Assembly: GCA_003164045.1 (NCBI GenBank) | Contig: PLRU01000011.1 | Location: 1-53,763, forward strand | Direction: 5' to 3' | DNA: 53,763 nucleotides | DNA from: Candidatus Lustribacter telmatis | GTDB lineage: Bacteria > Vulcanimicrobiota > Vulcanimicrobiia > Vulcanimicrobiales > Vulcanimicrobiaceae | Shown here: piece after piece, positions 8,352 through 17,429 of the stretch | Position numbering within the stretch: the first letter of the stretch is position 1 | How the letters are laid out: each line of letters opens with the position of its first letter | Position numbers and translations under genes: made by a program | The notes under the pieces: model-generated | Told to the model about the DNA's origin: nothing | Seen by the model: only the letters and a program-made list of their open reading frames with translations | Databases searched by the model: none

Positions 8352-8962
8352 GCGCGCGCCGTCCAGCGCTCGGCGACCCGAAGCAAACCGTCGGCGGCGA
8401 GCGCGAGGACCACGGCCGCGAGGCTTCCGGCGATGATCTTGTCCGGATCGTCCTGGTGCAATCCCTCGAAGACCAGCGTGCCGAGGCCGCCGGCATCGAT
8501 CCACGCGGCCACGGTCGCGATGCCGATCAGCGACACGGTGGCGATGCGGATGCCGCCGACGATCGCCGGCAACGCGAGCGGAATCTCGATCTGCACGAGC
8601 CGCGCGAAACGCGTGAAGCCGAGCCCGTCGGCGGCGTCGAGGACGGCCGGTGAGATGCCGCGCAGTCCCTCGGCGACGTTGCGCACCAGGATCATCTGCG
8701 CATAGGCGACGAGCGCGACCACGGCGGTCGGCATGCCGAGGCCGAAAATCGCGACCAGAATTGCGAGCAGGGCGAGGCTCGGAATCGTATAGATCACGTT
8801 GAGGATGCCGAGCGTAATCGTGCCGGCGCGGGGCCGGCGCGCGGCGAGCACGCCGAGCGGAAAGGCGATGACGAGCGCGATCGCGAGCGAAACGAACGTG
8901 AGCAGCAGATGTTCGCCGAAGCGCGTCGCGACGATGTCGGGATGGCGCAGGATGTAGTTCAC
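8348..8962 (-). CDS. ABC transporter permease, osmoprotectant (glycine betaine/choline) type
   Basis: The 204-residue membrane protein has about five to six hydrophobic helices and the permease cytoplasmic loop (AEGLRGISPAVLDAADGLGFTR region, about 97-118) that docks with the ATPase. The LLLTFVSLAIALVIAFPLGVLAAR opening and DAGGLGTLVFEGL near the end are typical of the small OpuBB/OpuCB-type permeases (about 210 residues). It overlaps the ATPase gene by 4 bp upstream and the GGCT gene by 4 bp downstream. With the second permease it probably forms a heterodimeric channel. Confidence 0.9.
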   Translation of the reverse strand: MNYILRHPDIVATRFGEHLLLTFVSLAIALVIAFPLGVLAARRPRAGTITLGILNVIYTIPSLALLAILVAIFGLGMPTAVVALVAYAQMILVRNVAEGLRGISPAVLDAADGLGFTRFARLVQIEIPLALPAIVGGIRIATVSLIGIATVAAWIDAGGLGTLVFEGLHQDDPDKIIAGSLAAVVLALAADGLLRVAERWTARA

Positions 8963-9765
8963 GGCGTCTCGCGTTCGAGCAGCGGGCGCTCGAGGGCGAA
9001 GCTGCGGCTCTCCGCATCGATGCCGACCAGCGAACGCACCGTTGCGTTTGCCGGTGCTTCGAGCACGCGCTGCGGCGTATCGGCTTGCGCGATGCCGCCG
9101 CCGGCGATCACGATGACGCGATCCGCAAGCCGGAGCGCTTCATCGACGTCGTGCGTTACGAAGACGATCGTCGTGCCGAGTTCGCGCTGAATGCGCCGGA
9201 TCTCGTCCTGCAGCGAAGCGCGCACGATCGCATCGACCGCGCCGAACGGTTCGTCCATCAAGAGTACGCGCGGCTCGGCGGCCAGCGCCCGCGCGACGCC
9301 GGCGCGCTGCTGTTCGCCGCCCGAGAGCTGGCGCGGGTAGCGATCGCGGTACGTCGCCGGCTCGAGGTCCACGAGCGCAAGCAGTTCGTCAACGCGGCGG
9401 GCGATGCGCGCGCGATCCCAGCCGAGCAGCGCGGGCACCACACCGATGTTGGCGCCGATCGTGAGGTGCGGAAAAAGACCGACGGCTTGGATCACGTAGC
9501 CGATACCGCGGCGCAGCACCACCGGATCGAGCGTGCGCACATCGACGCCGTCGATGAACACCGTGCCGCTCGTCGGTTCGATCAGCCGGTTGATCGTACG
9601 CAGGAGCGTGCTCTTGCCGGAGCCCGACGGCCCGAGGAACACGGCGAACTCGCCGCCGGCAATCGTGAGATCGACGTCGCGTACGGCAACGGATCCGCCG
9701 GCGTACGTGACGCCGACCCCGCGCAATTCGATGTGCGCGCCCTTACGGGTTGTTGATGAGTCCAT
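8959..9765 (-). CDS. ABC transporter ATP-binding protein, osmoprotectant type
   Basis: The 268-residue ATPase has Walker A GPSGSGKST (45-53), signature LSGGEQQR (147-154), Walker B LLMDEPFGAVD (168-178) and the H-loop FVTHD. GEFAVFLGPSG and INRLIEPTSG are characteristic of the OpuCA/ProV branch. It is shorter than typical OpuCA because the C-terminal CBS domains, which sense ionic strength in some relatives, are absent. Its start lies 23 bp inside the end of the lipoprotein gene, and its end overlaps the permease by 4 bp, so the operon is translationally tight. Confidence 0.93.
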   Translation of the reverse strand: MDSSTTRKGAHIELRGVGVTYAGGSVAVRDVDLTIAGGEFAVFLGPSGSGKSTLLRTINRLIEPTSGTVFIDGVDVRTLDPVVLRRGIGYVIQAVGLFPHLTIGANIGVVPALLGWDRARIARRVDELLALVDLEPATYRDRYPRQLSGGEQQRAGVARALAAEPRVLLMDEPFGAVDAIVRASLQDEIRRIQRELGTTIVFVTHDVDEALRLADRVIVIAGGGIAQADTPQRVLEAPANATVRSLVGIDAESRSFALERPLLERETP

Positions 9766-10636
9766 GGGCCTTGATGAAATCGCGGGCGACGTCGGCCGGC
9801 TCGCGTTTCTGCGTGCCGTCGATCTCGTTGTTGAGCGTACGCATCACCGTGTCGGTCAACAGCGGCGCGACGCGATTGAGGATGGCGGCGAGTTCCGGGC
9901 GCGCCTTGAGCGCATCCAAGCGGATCACCGGCGCCACTTGATAGGGCGGAAAGAGGTGCTTGTCGTCTTGCATCACGACCAGGTTGTCGGCCACGATCGC
10001 GCCGTCGGTGCCGAACGCAACGACGATATCGACGTCGCCGTCGAGCAGCGCCTTGTACTTCAAACCGTTATCGACCAGGCTGATCGTCTTGAAATTGAAG
10101 CCGCCGTAGACGCGTTGCAGTCCGGGCAAACCGTCGGCGCGCTTGGCAAATTCCGGCACCGCGCCGAGCCGCAGCTGCGGCGCCTTTTTCGCAACGTCGC
10201 TCAGGGTGCGCAGGCCGAAGTGTGCGCTGAGTTCGCGCGTCGTGGCGAGCGCCTGCGTGTTGTTCATCGGCGCCGGATCGAGCCACGTGAGGTTGTAGAG
10301 CCGCTCGTATTCGCTCTTGACGAAATCGAACGTCTGCACCGCGTCGCCGCGGGGCTGCGCTTTCAGCACGTCCAGCAGTGCCGTGCCGGTGTATTCGGGA
10401 TACAGATCGATCTCGCCGCGCTGCAGCGCCGCCATCGCGATGTCGGTGCCGCCGAGATCGAGCCGCCGGCGCACCGGATGTCCGTTGTCCTCGATCACCT
10501 GAGCGTAGAGTTCGCCCAGCAGCAGCGCTTCGGTGAAGTTCTTCGAACCGATGCCGACGGCGTTGCGATGCGTGCTGCACGCGGGCAGCGTGAGACCGGC
10601 GGCGAGCAGTCCGAGCGCGTGGGCGCGAGTGGTCAC
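9743..10636 (-). CDS. Osmoprotectant ABC transporter substrate-binding lipoprotein
   Basis: A 297-residue lipoprotein starts at GTG (10636), directly after the TAA of the upstream permease. The signal peptide ends in the lipobox LTLPAC, with the lipidated Cys at residue 20. The mature part matches the OpuAC/OpuCC fold: VGIGSKNFTEALLLGELYAQ near the N-terminus, GEIDLYPEYTGTAL, and DVDIVVAFGTDGAI. These are family segments that contribute to quaternary-amine binding. It should capture betaine, choline or a related compatible solute in the periplasm and deliver it to the two permeases encoded on either side. Confidence 0.92.
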   Translation of the reverse strand: MTTRAHALGLLAAGLTLPACSTHRNAVGIGSKNFTEALLLGELYAQVIEDNGHPVRRRLDLGGTDIAMAALQRGEIDLYPEYTGTALLDVLKAQPRGDAVQTFDFVKSEYERLYNLTWLDPAPMNNTQALATTRELSAHFGLRTLSDVAKKAPQLRLGAVPEFAKRADGLPGLQRVYGGFNFKTISLVDNGLKYKALLDGDVDIVVAFGTDGAIVADNLVVMQDDKHLFPPYQVAPVIRLDALKARPELAAILNRVAPLLTDTVMRTLNNEIDGTQKREPADVARDFIKAHGLINNP

Positions 10637-11242
10637 TTAGGCGAGTCCTTTCGGGCGAATGCGGCGGCCGAGCGTTCCGAGCGCGGCGTCGATCGCGAGG
10701 GCGAGGAGCGCAACCGAGATCGCGCCGAGAAAGAGTTCGCCCACGTCGTCGGTGGCCAAACCATCCACGATGAAATCGCCGAGACCGCCGGCGCCGATGA
10801 ACGAGGCGAGGGTCGCGCTCGCGACGACCTCGATCGCGGCGGTGCGGAACCCGGCAAAGACGAGCGGCACGGCGAGCGGCCACTCCACCCGGTTGCGAAT
10901 CTGGCGCGCGGTCATCCCCATGCCGCGGGCGGCGTCGAGCGCCGCCGGCGCCGCCGCGCGCAAGCCCAGCTCCGTATTGATCACGATCGGCGGCAATCCC
11001 AAGGCGATCAGCGCGAGCAGCGCCGGACGGAAGCCGAGGCCGAGATACGGCAACGTTAAGGTAAGGACGGCAATACTGGGAACGACGCGGAGCGCACCGG
11101 CTCCAAAAAGCGTCAGTCCGCGCGCGAGCGGCCGTCCGGCAGCATATCCGGCCACGGGGAGGCCGATGGCTACGGCGGCGGCGATCGCCGCCAGCGAGAG
11201 GCCGATGTGCGTACCGAGATGAGCGAAGAAGGTTGGGATCAT
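10637..11242 (-). CDS. ABC transporter permease, osmoprotectant type (second permease)
   Basis: The 201-residue integral membrane protein is paralogous to the downstream permease. It has an N-terminal LSLAAIAAAVAIGLPVAGYAAG helix, RVVPSIAVLTLTLPYLGLG, the EAA-like loop (about 115-135) and FIGAGGLGDFIVDGL. It is the first gene of the five-gene leftward operon (permease, lipoprotein, ATPase, permease, GGCT). Two different permeases with one lipoprotein and one ATPase is the usual OpuC/YehWXYZ layout. The ATG at 11242 lies close to the start of the divergent polyphosphate kinase gene; the two share the short intergenic control region. Confidence 0.9.
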   Translation of the reverse strand: MIPTFFAHLGTHIGLSLAAIAAAVAIGLPVAGYAAGRPLARGLTLFGAGALRVVPSIAVLTLTLPYLGLGFRPALLALIALGLPPIVINTELGLRAAAPAALDAARGMGMTARQIRNRVEWPLAVPLVFAGFRTAAIEVVASATLASFIGAGGLGDFIVDGLATDDVGELFLGAISVALLALAIDAALGTLGRRIRPKGLA

Positions 11243-11260
11243 CCGCCGAACTCAGGCACG

Positions 11261-13369
11261 ATGATCACCGATTCGGAGACGGGCGAACAGGTCCGCCCCG
11301 AAGCGCCCGGCCCGTCGCTCGAAGACCCGGCCCTCTACATCAACCGCGAGCTCTCGTGGATTGCGTTCAACGACCGGGTCCTCGAAGAGGCCCTCGACGA
11401 GCGCAACCCGCTGCTCGAGCGGCTCAAGTTCATCGCGATCTACGGCACCAACCTCGACGAGTTCTTCATGATCCGCATCGCGGGTCTCAAGCAGCAGATC
11501 GAGGCCGAAGTCCACAAGCGTTCCGACGACGGCTTGCTCCCCGAAGAACAGCTGGCCGCGGTCGCTGCACGCCTGCGTCCGTCGCTGGCGGTCATGACCA
11601 GCTGCCTCGACGACGAGCTGTTGCCGGCCCTCGGCCGCCACGGGATCAAGATCATCGACTACGAGCGGCTCGAGTCGGACACGCGCCTCGCGATGAAGCA
11701 ATATTTTCACGAACGCGTCTTTCCGGTGCTCACGCCGCTGGCGATTGATGCCGGCCATCCGTTTCCGTACATCTCGACGCTCTCGCTCTCGCTCGCCGTC
11801 GAACTGCGCGAAGCGCGCGCCGGCGGCAACATCGACTACGTCGCGCGCGTCAAGGTACCGCCGAGCCTGCCCCGCTTCGTACCCGTCGAGGCGCCGGCGG
11901 GTCAGCGCTGGTTCGTGCTGCTGGAAGACCTGATCGCGCACAACTTGCAGTCGCTCTTTCCCGGCATGGCGATCGTGGGCTCGTATGCGTTCCGCGTCAC
12001 GCGCGACGCCGACCTCGATTTGCAGGAAGATGAAGCCGACGATCTGCTGCGGGCGATCGAATCGGAATTGCGCAAACGCCGCTTCGGCGAACCGGTGCGC
12101 CTCGAATGCGAGAGCGGCATGCCCGCCGGCTTGCGCGCGATGCTGCGCGACGCGCTCTCGCTTACCGACTTCGACGTCTACGACATCGACGGCATGATGG
12201 CGACCTCGGCGCTGTGGACGCTGGTCGGCATCGACGAGCCGACGCTTCACGATCCGCCGTTCACGCCCTCGATTCCCAAACGGTTGCGCGGCGCGACCGA
12301 TCTCTTCGCGGTGATCCGCGAAGGCGATTTGATGCTGCACCACCCCTATCAATCGTTCGATCCGGTCGTGCAGTTCGTGCGCCAGGCCGCCGCCGATCCC
12401 GACGTGCTCGCGATCAAACAAACGCTGTACCGCACGTCGGGCAACTCGCCCGTGGTCGGTGCGCTGATCGACGCGGCCGAAGCCGGCAAACAAGTCGCGA
12501 CGCTGATCGAGCTCAAAGCGCGCTTCGATGAAGAGAACAACATCCTGTGGGCGCGCAATCTGGAACGCGTCGGGGCACACGTCGTCTACGGGCTTGCGGG
12601 GCTCAAGACGCACGCCAAGGTCACGCTCATCGTGCGCAACGAGCCCGAGGGCATCCGGCGCTACATGCATTTCGGCACCGGCAACTACAACGACAAGACG
12701 GCCAAGCTCTACACCGATTTGAGCCTCTTCACGTGCCGGGCCGACCTCGGCTCCGACGTGACGCAGCTGTTCAATTCGCTGACCGGTTTTTCCAAAGCCG
12801 AAACCTACGAGCGGCTGCTGGTCGCGCCGACCGGCCTGCGCACCGGTTTCATGAACCTGATCGAACGCGAAACGGAACACGCGCGGGCCGGCCGCCCGAG
12901 CGGCATCACGGCGAAACTCAACGCCGTCAACGATCAGCGCATCGCAGCGGCGCTCTATCGGGCCTCGCAAGCCGGCGTGCCGATCGAACTGATCGTGCGC
13001 GGCATGTGCGTGCTGCGCCCGGGATTACCGGGTGTGAGCGAAACGATTCGCGTGAGCAGCATCGTGAGCAGCTTCCTCGAACACTCGCGCATCTTCGTGT
13101 TCGCCAACGCGGGCGAGCGCGAGGTGTACATCGGCAGCGCCGATTGGATGGGCCGCAACCTCGACCGCCGGGTGGAGACCGTGGTGCCCGTGCTCGACCC
13201 CGTGCTCCAGGACGTGATCTGCGACGACATTCTCGACGTCTACGTGCGCGACAACGTCAAAGCGCGCGTCCTCCACGAAGACGGAACCTACGAGCTGCGC
13301 GTCCCCCGCGGCGGCGAACCGCGCATCGACGCCCAGCAGATCTTCCTCAGCCGCTACCGCGCGGTCTAA
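11261..13369 (+). CDS. ppk1: Polyphosphate kinase 1
   Basis: The 702-residue protein is a full-length PPK1, which makes polyphosphate from ATP reversibly and autophosphorylates on histidine. Visible are the N-terminal YINRELSWIAFNDRVLEEA, the FFMIRIAGLKQQ segment, KQTLYRTSGNSPVV, and two phospholipase-D-like active-site regions. The first is GLKTHAKVTLI with the likely phosphorylated His at about 451, and the second is SFLEHSRIFVF with His at about 608. IGSADWMGRNLDRRVE is the C-terminal signature. I chose the ATG at 11261 because the two in-frame ATG/start options upstream (11207, 11219) lie inside the divergent permease gene. The alternative adds 14 or more residues of no recognisable domain. 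Confidence 0.95.
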   Translation: MITDSETGEQVRPEAPGPSLEDPALYINRELSWIAFNDRVLEEALDERNPLLERLKFIAIYGTNLDEFFMIRIAGLKQQIEAEVHKRSDDGLLPEEQLAAVAARLRPSLAVMTSCLDDELLPALGRHGIKIIDYERLESDTRLAMKQYFHERVFPVLTPLAIDAGHPFPYISTLSLSLAVELREARAGGNIDYVARVKVPPSLPRFVPVEAPAGQRWFVLLEDLIAHNLQSLFPGMAIVGSYAFRVTRDADLDLQEDEADDLLRAIESELRKRRFGEPVRLECESGMPAGLRAMLRDALSLTDFDVYDIDGMMATSALWTLVGIDEPTLHDPPFTPSIPKRLRGATDLFAVIREGDLMLHHPYQSFDPVVQFVRQAAADPDVLAIKQTLYRTSGNSPVVGALIDAAEAGKQVATLIELKARFDEENNILWARNLERVGAHVVYGLAGLKTHAKVTLIVRNEPEGIRRYMHFGTGNYNDKTAKLYTDLSLFTCRADLGSDVTQLFNSLTGFSKAETYERLLVAPTGLRTGFMNLIERETEHARAGRPSGITAKLNAVNDQRIAAALYRASQAGVPIELIVRGMCVLRPGLPGVSETIRVSSIVSSFLEHSRIFVFANAGEREVYIGSADWMGRNLDRRVETVVPVLDPVLQDVICDDILDVYVRDNVKARVLHEDGTYELRVPRGGEPRIDAQQIFLSRYRAV

Positions 13370-13426
13370 ACGCGCTCGATGCGCGAAGGCGCGAGGTGTG
13401 TGGTTAGTCGGGCGGATCGGTGGGCG

Positions 13427-13876
13427 CTAGAGCCGGGCGGCGTTGATCGCTTTCCAGTAGCGCTCTTCGACCGGCTGGACGCTGAGGCGGCCTTTGCCGA
13501 CGAGGGTCATGCCGGTGAGTTCGGGGCGTGACTTCAGGTCTTCGAGCGTGATGATCTGCGGAAATTTCTCGACGAACCCCACGTCGACCATCTTCCACTT
13601 CGGCTTTTCCGGATTCGACGTCGGATCGTAGTAGTCGCTCTTGGGATCGAATTGGGTGAAGTCGGGATAGGCCTCGCGCAAGACCTTGCAGATCCCGACG
13701 ATGCCGGCCGGCTTCGTGCTCGAATGGTAAAAAAATCCAAGATCGCCGGTCTTCATTGCAACCATGTTGTTTCGCGCCTGGAAGTTGCGCACGCCCGACC
13801 ACTCGGTGCGGCCTTCGCGCTCGAGCCGGTCGATGCCGTACGCGTCCGGTTCACTTTTGAAGAGCCAGTACTGCAT
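13427..13876 (-). CDS. EVE domain protein
   Basis: The 149-residue product is a single EVE domain, the PUA-like fold of thymocyte nuclear protein 1. It opens with YWLFKSEPDAYGID and has WSGVRNFQARNNM, GDLGFFYHSS, GIVGICKV, and KPKWKMVDVGFVEKF. The aromatic cage of this fold reads modified bases, including 5-methylcytosine derivatives, in DNA or RNA. Stand-alone bacterial EVE proteins are poorly characterised. The ATG at 13876 has a strong ribosome site (AAGGGAG, about 6 nt upstream). It sits alone, convergent with ppk1 and divergent from the TonB receptor cluster. Confidence 0.92.
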   Translation of the reverse strand: MQYWLFKSEPDAYGIDRLEREGRTEWSGVRNFQARNNMVAMKTGDLGFFYHSSTKPAGIVGICKVLREAYPDFTQFDPKSDYYDPTSNPEKPKWKMVDVGFVEKFPQIITLEDLKSRPELTGMTLVGKGRLSVQPVEERYWKAINAARL

Positions 13877-13917
13877 ACGCGCTCCCTTCGCGATAGTAAC
13901 CCGGGATGGCCCGCTTA

Positions 13918-13956
13918 GTTTAACGTTGGTTTAACTCCAACGTCTTGCGTCGCAAG
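13918..13956. promoter_or_regulatory. Operator-like cluster: GTTTAAC direct repeats and two palindromes
   Basis: GTTTAAC occurs twice, at 13918-13924 and 13929-13935, with an 11-bp period (one helical turn). An inverted repeat, ACGTTGG / CCAACGT with a 7-bp spacer (13923-13943), overlaps these. Next to it is CTTGCG-T-CGCAAG (13944-13956), a perfect 13-bp palindrome. An AT-rich stretch follows (about 13961-13985). The cluster lies in the 240-bp gap between the divergent EVE gene and the first TonB receptor, so it could be a binding site for a regulator of either gene. That function is inference. Confidence 0.4.
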
Positions 13957-14032
13957 AAGTCTTAAAAATACTGAACAAATGCTGAAAGCGAGCGGCAGGC
14001 TCTTTCAGAGTTCTTTGATAAGTGGGTCGGCA

Positions 14033-14055
14033 GCGGTACGACTCAGTCGTACCGC
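14033..14055. repeat. 23-bp perfect palindrome in the receptor leader
   Basis: Two 11-bp arms (GCGGTACGACT and its exact complement) flank a single C. The element lies about 62 bp upstream of the first TonB receptor start. As DNA it could be a dimeric-repressor operator; as RNA it would be a hairpin with a very tight loop in the 5' leader. It has no T tract directly after it, so it is not a standard intrinsic terminator. No matching palindrome is seen upstream of the other two receptors. Confidence 0.55.
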
Positions 14056-14116
14056 CTGGATCGCTTTTATGGCAGTCCACTTTTTTGCCACATCCTCTTC
14101 AATTTAGGAGAAAAAC

Positions 14117-17100
14117 GTGCGCACACTCATTCGTGCGGCGCTCGCCTCTCTCGTGTCAGTGGTTATGCTCGTCGGACCCGTTAGCGCGGCGACGAGCCAA
14201 GCCGTGACCGTAGCACAGGCGACCCAAACGGGCACCATCACGGGCCAAGTGGTCGGCGACGGCGGCAACGGCATTGCCAGCGCCACCGTCTTGCTCGACG
14301 GCCCGCAGCGCCAAACTGTAACCACCGACGCTTCCGGTAATTTCACCGCGACGGCGGCGGCCGGTTTCTACAGCATCACGGTGACCAAGGCCGGTTATCA
14401 ATCCGGTTCGAACCAGGTAACGGTCGCGCCCGATACCTCCGTCACCGTGGACGTCTCGCTCACGCAGGCGTCACTGAGCAACCTCAACGTCATCGGCCGC
14501 ACGACGTCGAACAACAGCGGAAACGCTGCGAAGTTCAACATCTCGTCGACGCCGACGCAAACGCTCTCGCAGCAGCAGCTCATCGTGCGTAATACGCCCG
14601 ACCTGACGAGCGTTCTGCAAGAGCTTCCGGGCGTCACGATTCCGCACGCGACGTCGAACCCCAACCAAAGCTTCATCATCCACGGGCTTCGTTACGAGAC
14701 GAAGACCGAAATCGACGGTCACCCGATCTCGTCGGGCACCGGCGGTACCTTCTTGACGAACTACACGCCGGCCGCCATCTTCGGCAGCGTCACCACCGCC
14801 TGGGGCGGCAGCGTCTACGGTCCGGAGTCGGGTGAGTCCGGCGCCGGTATCGTCAGCCTCAATACGCCGGATTTCAGCACGAAGGACTCGGCGTTCCTAC
14901 AGGGCGGCCTCGACAGCTACGGCGGTTCGATCTACACGCTGAAGGCAAACGTCAACGTCGGTAAGGCGCAGTTCGTTTTCGGCCGCGTGTTCTCGGGCTA
15001 TCGCGGACCGACGTTCGGCACCAATCAAGCCGACTACACCGGCGCGACGCCGCCATACGGGACCGGGGCTCCGGCGAATCTCGCCAATGGCGTCGTTCAG
15101 TACGTCGCGGATTTCAGCGACACGTACGGCCTCAACGGCGAACTCGCGAAGATGCGCTACAATTTCTCGGACGCGACCTCGTTCTCGGCCGAGTTCCTCG
15201 GCCTGCAAGGCACGTTCAACCCGCAGGGCGGCGCGTACGGCCAGTATGTCGGCCAACTAGCCGTGCCCCAGTGTATCAACGCCAACCACGCCGGCAGCGG
15301 CGCGACGTGTACGTTCACGTCCGAATACAACACGCCGGCGGCGCAGGGCCTCATCGGTCAGACGATTCCGGCGTACGCGTTCTACCCCGGTTCGTTCGTG
15401 AAACAGAACCAGCCAAACTTCAACGCTGAATTCAAGACGACGATCGGCAACGACACGCTGCTGCTTCGCCCCTACACCGCGGCGATCAACCGCTTGATCG
15501 ACGGCACGCAAGAGAATACCATCCCCGGCGATAACGGCGGCGGCTGGTACCAGGTCACGAACGTGGCCAACTGCCAAGCGAACTTCTCCGGCGCAGTCGC
15601 CGGCGTCGGCGCCAAGGGCCCGTGTTTTGCGGCCGGCACCCCGCCGATCGCCGCGTACATCGGCGGCGCACCGGCGAACGTCGTATACGCAACCACCGGC
15701 ACCGCGCCGGTTTGTACGACGACGACGCCGTGCTACACGACGAGCACCGGCCTGAACAACTCGGGTCAAACCGGTTTCGGTTCGCCGTACACGACGCTCG
15801 AACTCGACAAACTGGCCGGCTATACGTTCAGCTACATTCACCCGTTCGGGGCGAATACGTTCAACTTGACGTTCGACCACAATTACGACGACACCACCGA
15901 CTACATCAACGACGCCTCGCCGTTGTTGTCCGGATGTTCGTTCGTTCTGGGCAGCGGCGTTGCGAATACGCCCGGTTCGCCGAGCTATCAAGCGACCTGC
16001 CCTCTCGCGACGTTGCGGCCTTCGCCGGTCAGCGTTCCCGAGACGTTCTCGTCAACGAGTTCGCTCGGCGCGTCCGTTCATTTACAACTGAACTCGAAGC
16101 TCGAGGCCGACGCCGGTCTCTACTTCACGCACTACCTGATCAACGCGCAGCAACTCAACCCGGCCGCATACGCTGCGTACTTGGCCGCGCTGACGCCGGC
16201 GACGGCCAGCTTCGCGGGCGGCTTCCCCGTTCAACTCAGCGGCGTGCAGAACTCCGCCTCGCACATGGATCCGCGCTTCGGTCTGACGTTCCGGCCCACG
16301 CGCGACTGGTCGCTGCGGTTCAGCGCCGGTTCCTCGATGTCGATCCCGTACGCGGGTCTCGTCTCCGGCTTCACGACCTATGCGCAAGGCGCGACGAGCA
16401 TCACGCAAACCACGCCGAATCCGAACCTGCTGCCGGAAGAACTCGTGACGATGGACCTCGGTTCGTCGTTCCGTACGCCCGACGGCACGGTGCTCTCGGG
16501 TGACATCTACAACACGGTCGTCCACAACCCGTGGATCAACCCGAAAGTGCAGATCTGCAGCAGCAATATCACCTGCGCAGCGGTCTTCCCCGGCCTCGAA
16601 CCGACGACGCTCGGCTATACGTCGCTCACCGTCAACGGTGCGCAACAGTATGCGCAAGGCATCGAGTTCACAATTGCTAACGAGCCGAAGATCGGCTTCG
16701 GCTACAGCGTGAACTCGTCGTTCGAACGCCTCTACTACCTCGGCACGTCGCCGGCGTATTTGCCGGGTCCCTCGCCGGGTTCGGCGCTCGGCGCCCCGCA
16801 GGTGTACTTCAACGGCAACCAGTTCGTCAGCACCGGTTCGGGCAACACGTCCGTGCCGTATGCGAAGGCGTATGCCGAAGTCCAGTACGCCGGTCCGAAG
16901 CAATCCCTGATTCGTCTCGGCGCGGACTACGAAGGCAACAACAACGAGTACAACGCTCCGGCATTCTTCATCTTCGATGCCGGTGCGCGGATCAACACCG
17001 GCTTCCACGATGTGATGCTGGGCGGTTCGGTTGAGAATCTCTTCAACACGAACTTCAACTCGCTGTTGGGACGCGGCGTCGAATACGCGGGCCTCGAACC

Positions 17101-17215
17101 GGTTGCGGCCACGGCAGCACCGGGCGGCTACGCGTACTCGCAGGGCACGTATAACACCGCTCTCGTCTCGCCGGGACCGATCACGTTCCGGTTCACCTTG
17201 ACGAAGCAGTTCTAA
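14117..17215 (+). CDS. TonB-dependent receptor with carboxypeptidase-regulatory-like domain (1)
   Basis: The 1032-residue outer-membrane protein starts at GTG with a strong ribosome site (TTAGGAG, about 6 nt upstream). It has a Sec signal peptide, probably cleaved after VSA at residue 24, and a carboxypeptidase-regulatory-like beta-sandwich (about 38-116, TGTITGQVVGDGG through VDVSLTQAS). A plug domain follows (about 145-265) with the PNQSFIIHGLRYETKTEIDGH segment, then a long beta-barrel ending in the aromatic FRFTLTKQF. Such receptors import large ligands such as siderophores, glycans or oligopeptides using TonB energy; the ligand is not predictable. Putative extracellular loops hold several paired cysteines. 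The next gene is a close paralogue. No SusD-type lipoprotein is adjacent. Confidence 0.92.
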   Translation: MRTLIRAALASLVSVVMLVGPVSAATSQAVTVAQATQTGTITGQVVGDGGNGIASATVLLDGPQRQTVTTDASGNFTATAAAGFYSITVTKAGYQSGSNQVTVAPDTSVTVDVSLTQASLSNLNVIGRTTSNNSGNAAKFNISSTPTQTLSQQQLIVRNTPDLTSVLQELPGVTIPHATSNPNQSFIIHGLRYETKTEIDGHPISSGTGGTFLTNYTPAAIFGSVTTAWGGSVYGPESGESGAGIVSLNTPDFSTKDSAFLQGGLDSYGGSIYTLKANVNVGKAQFVFGRVFSGYRGPTFGTNQADYTGATPPYGTGAPANLANGVVQYVADFSDTYGLNGELAKMRYNFSDATSFSAEFLGLQGTFNPQGGAYGQYVGQLAVPQCINANHAGSGATCTFTSEYNTPAAQGLIGQTIPAYAFYPGSFVKQNQPNFNAEFKTTIGNDTLLLRPYTAAINRLIDGTQENTIPGDNGGGWYQVTNVANCQANFSGAVAGVGAKGPCFAAGTPPIAAYIGGAPANVVYATTGTAPVCTTTTPCYTTSTGLNNSGQTGFGSPYTTLELDKLAGYTFSYIHPFGANTFNLTFDHNYDDTTDYINDASPLLSGCSFVLGSGVANTPGSPSYQATCPLATLRPSPVSVPETFSSTSSLGASVHLQLNSKLEADAGLYFTHYLINAQQLNPAAYAAYLAALTPATASFAGGFPVQLSGVQNSASHMDPRFGLTFRPTRDWSLRFSAGSSMSIPYAGLVSGFTTYAQGATSITQTTPNPNLLPEELVTMDLGSSFRTPDGTVLSGDIYNTVVHNPWINPKVQICSSNITCAAVFPGLEPTTLGYTSLTVNGAQQYAQGIEFTIANEPKIGFGYSVNSSFERLYYLGTSPAYLPGPSPGSALGAPQVYFNGNQFVSTGSGNTSVPYAKAYAEVQYAGPKQSLIRLGADYEGNNNEYNAPAFFIFDAGARINTGFHDVMLGGSVENLFNTNFNSLLGRGVEYAGLEPVAATAAPGGYAYSQGTYNTALVSPGPITFRFTLTKQF

Positions 17216-17236
17216 GACCCACTCCAAACCAGGCAT

Positions 17237-17270
17237 AAAGCCCGCCGTCATCGCGACGGCGGGCTTTTTC
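17237..17270 (+). terminator. Intrinsic terminator after TonB receptor 1
   Basis: A GC-rich stem (GCCCGCCGTC, 17240-17249, pairing exactly with GACGGCGGGC, 17255-17264) with a 5-nt loop is followed by a run of T. A short A run precedes it. It lies 22 bp after the receptor stop and should separate this gene from the second receptor. Confidence 0.92.
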
Positions 17271-17429
17271 TTATGCTTTTTTTATACCTTCGCTATATGG
17301 TTGCGGCGGGACGCGTTGAGTAATTTCTGCGCGTTCCGGAAAACGAGATTCACGTAACGAGGACTTCGACAGTACTTACTTACCGTCGGGTCTTTCCAAC
17401 ATTCACTCGACACCAACCGAGGAGCACAC

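Noticed and set aside
11252..12970. 572-codon open frame antisense to ppk1
   Set aside because: High-GC third-position bias opens the antisense frame. The sense frame has an unmistakable PPK1 and the antisense protein is low-complexity and Arg-rich.
14033..14055. Reading the 23-bp palindrome as an intrinsic terminator
   Set aside because: No T run follows on either strand and the loop would be a single base; an operator or leader hairpin fits better.
14401..14420. tRNA-like GGTTCGAA string
   Set aside because: It lies inside the receptor coding sequence and no acceptor stem, D arm or anticodon arm can be formed around it.
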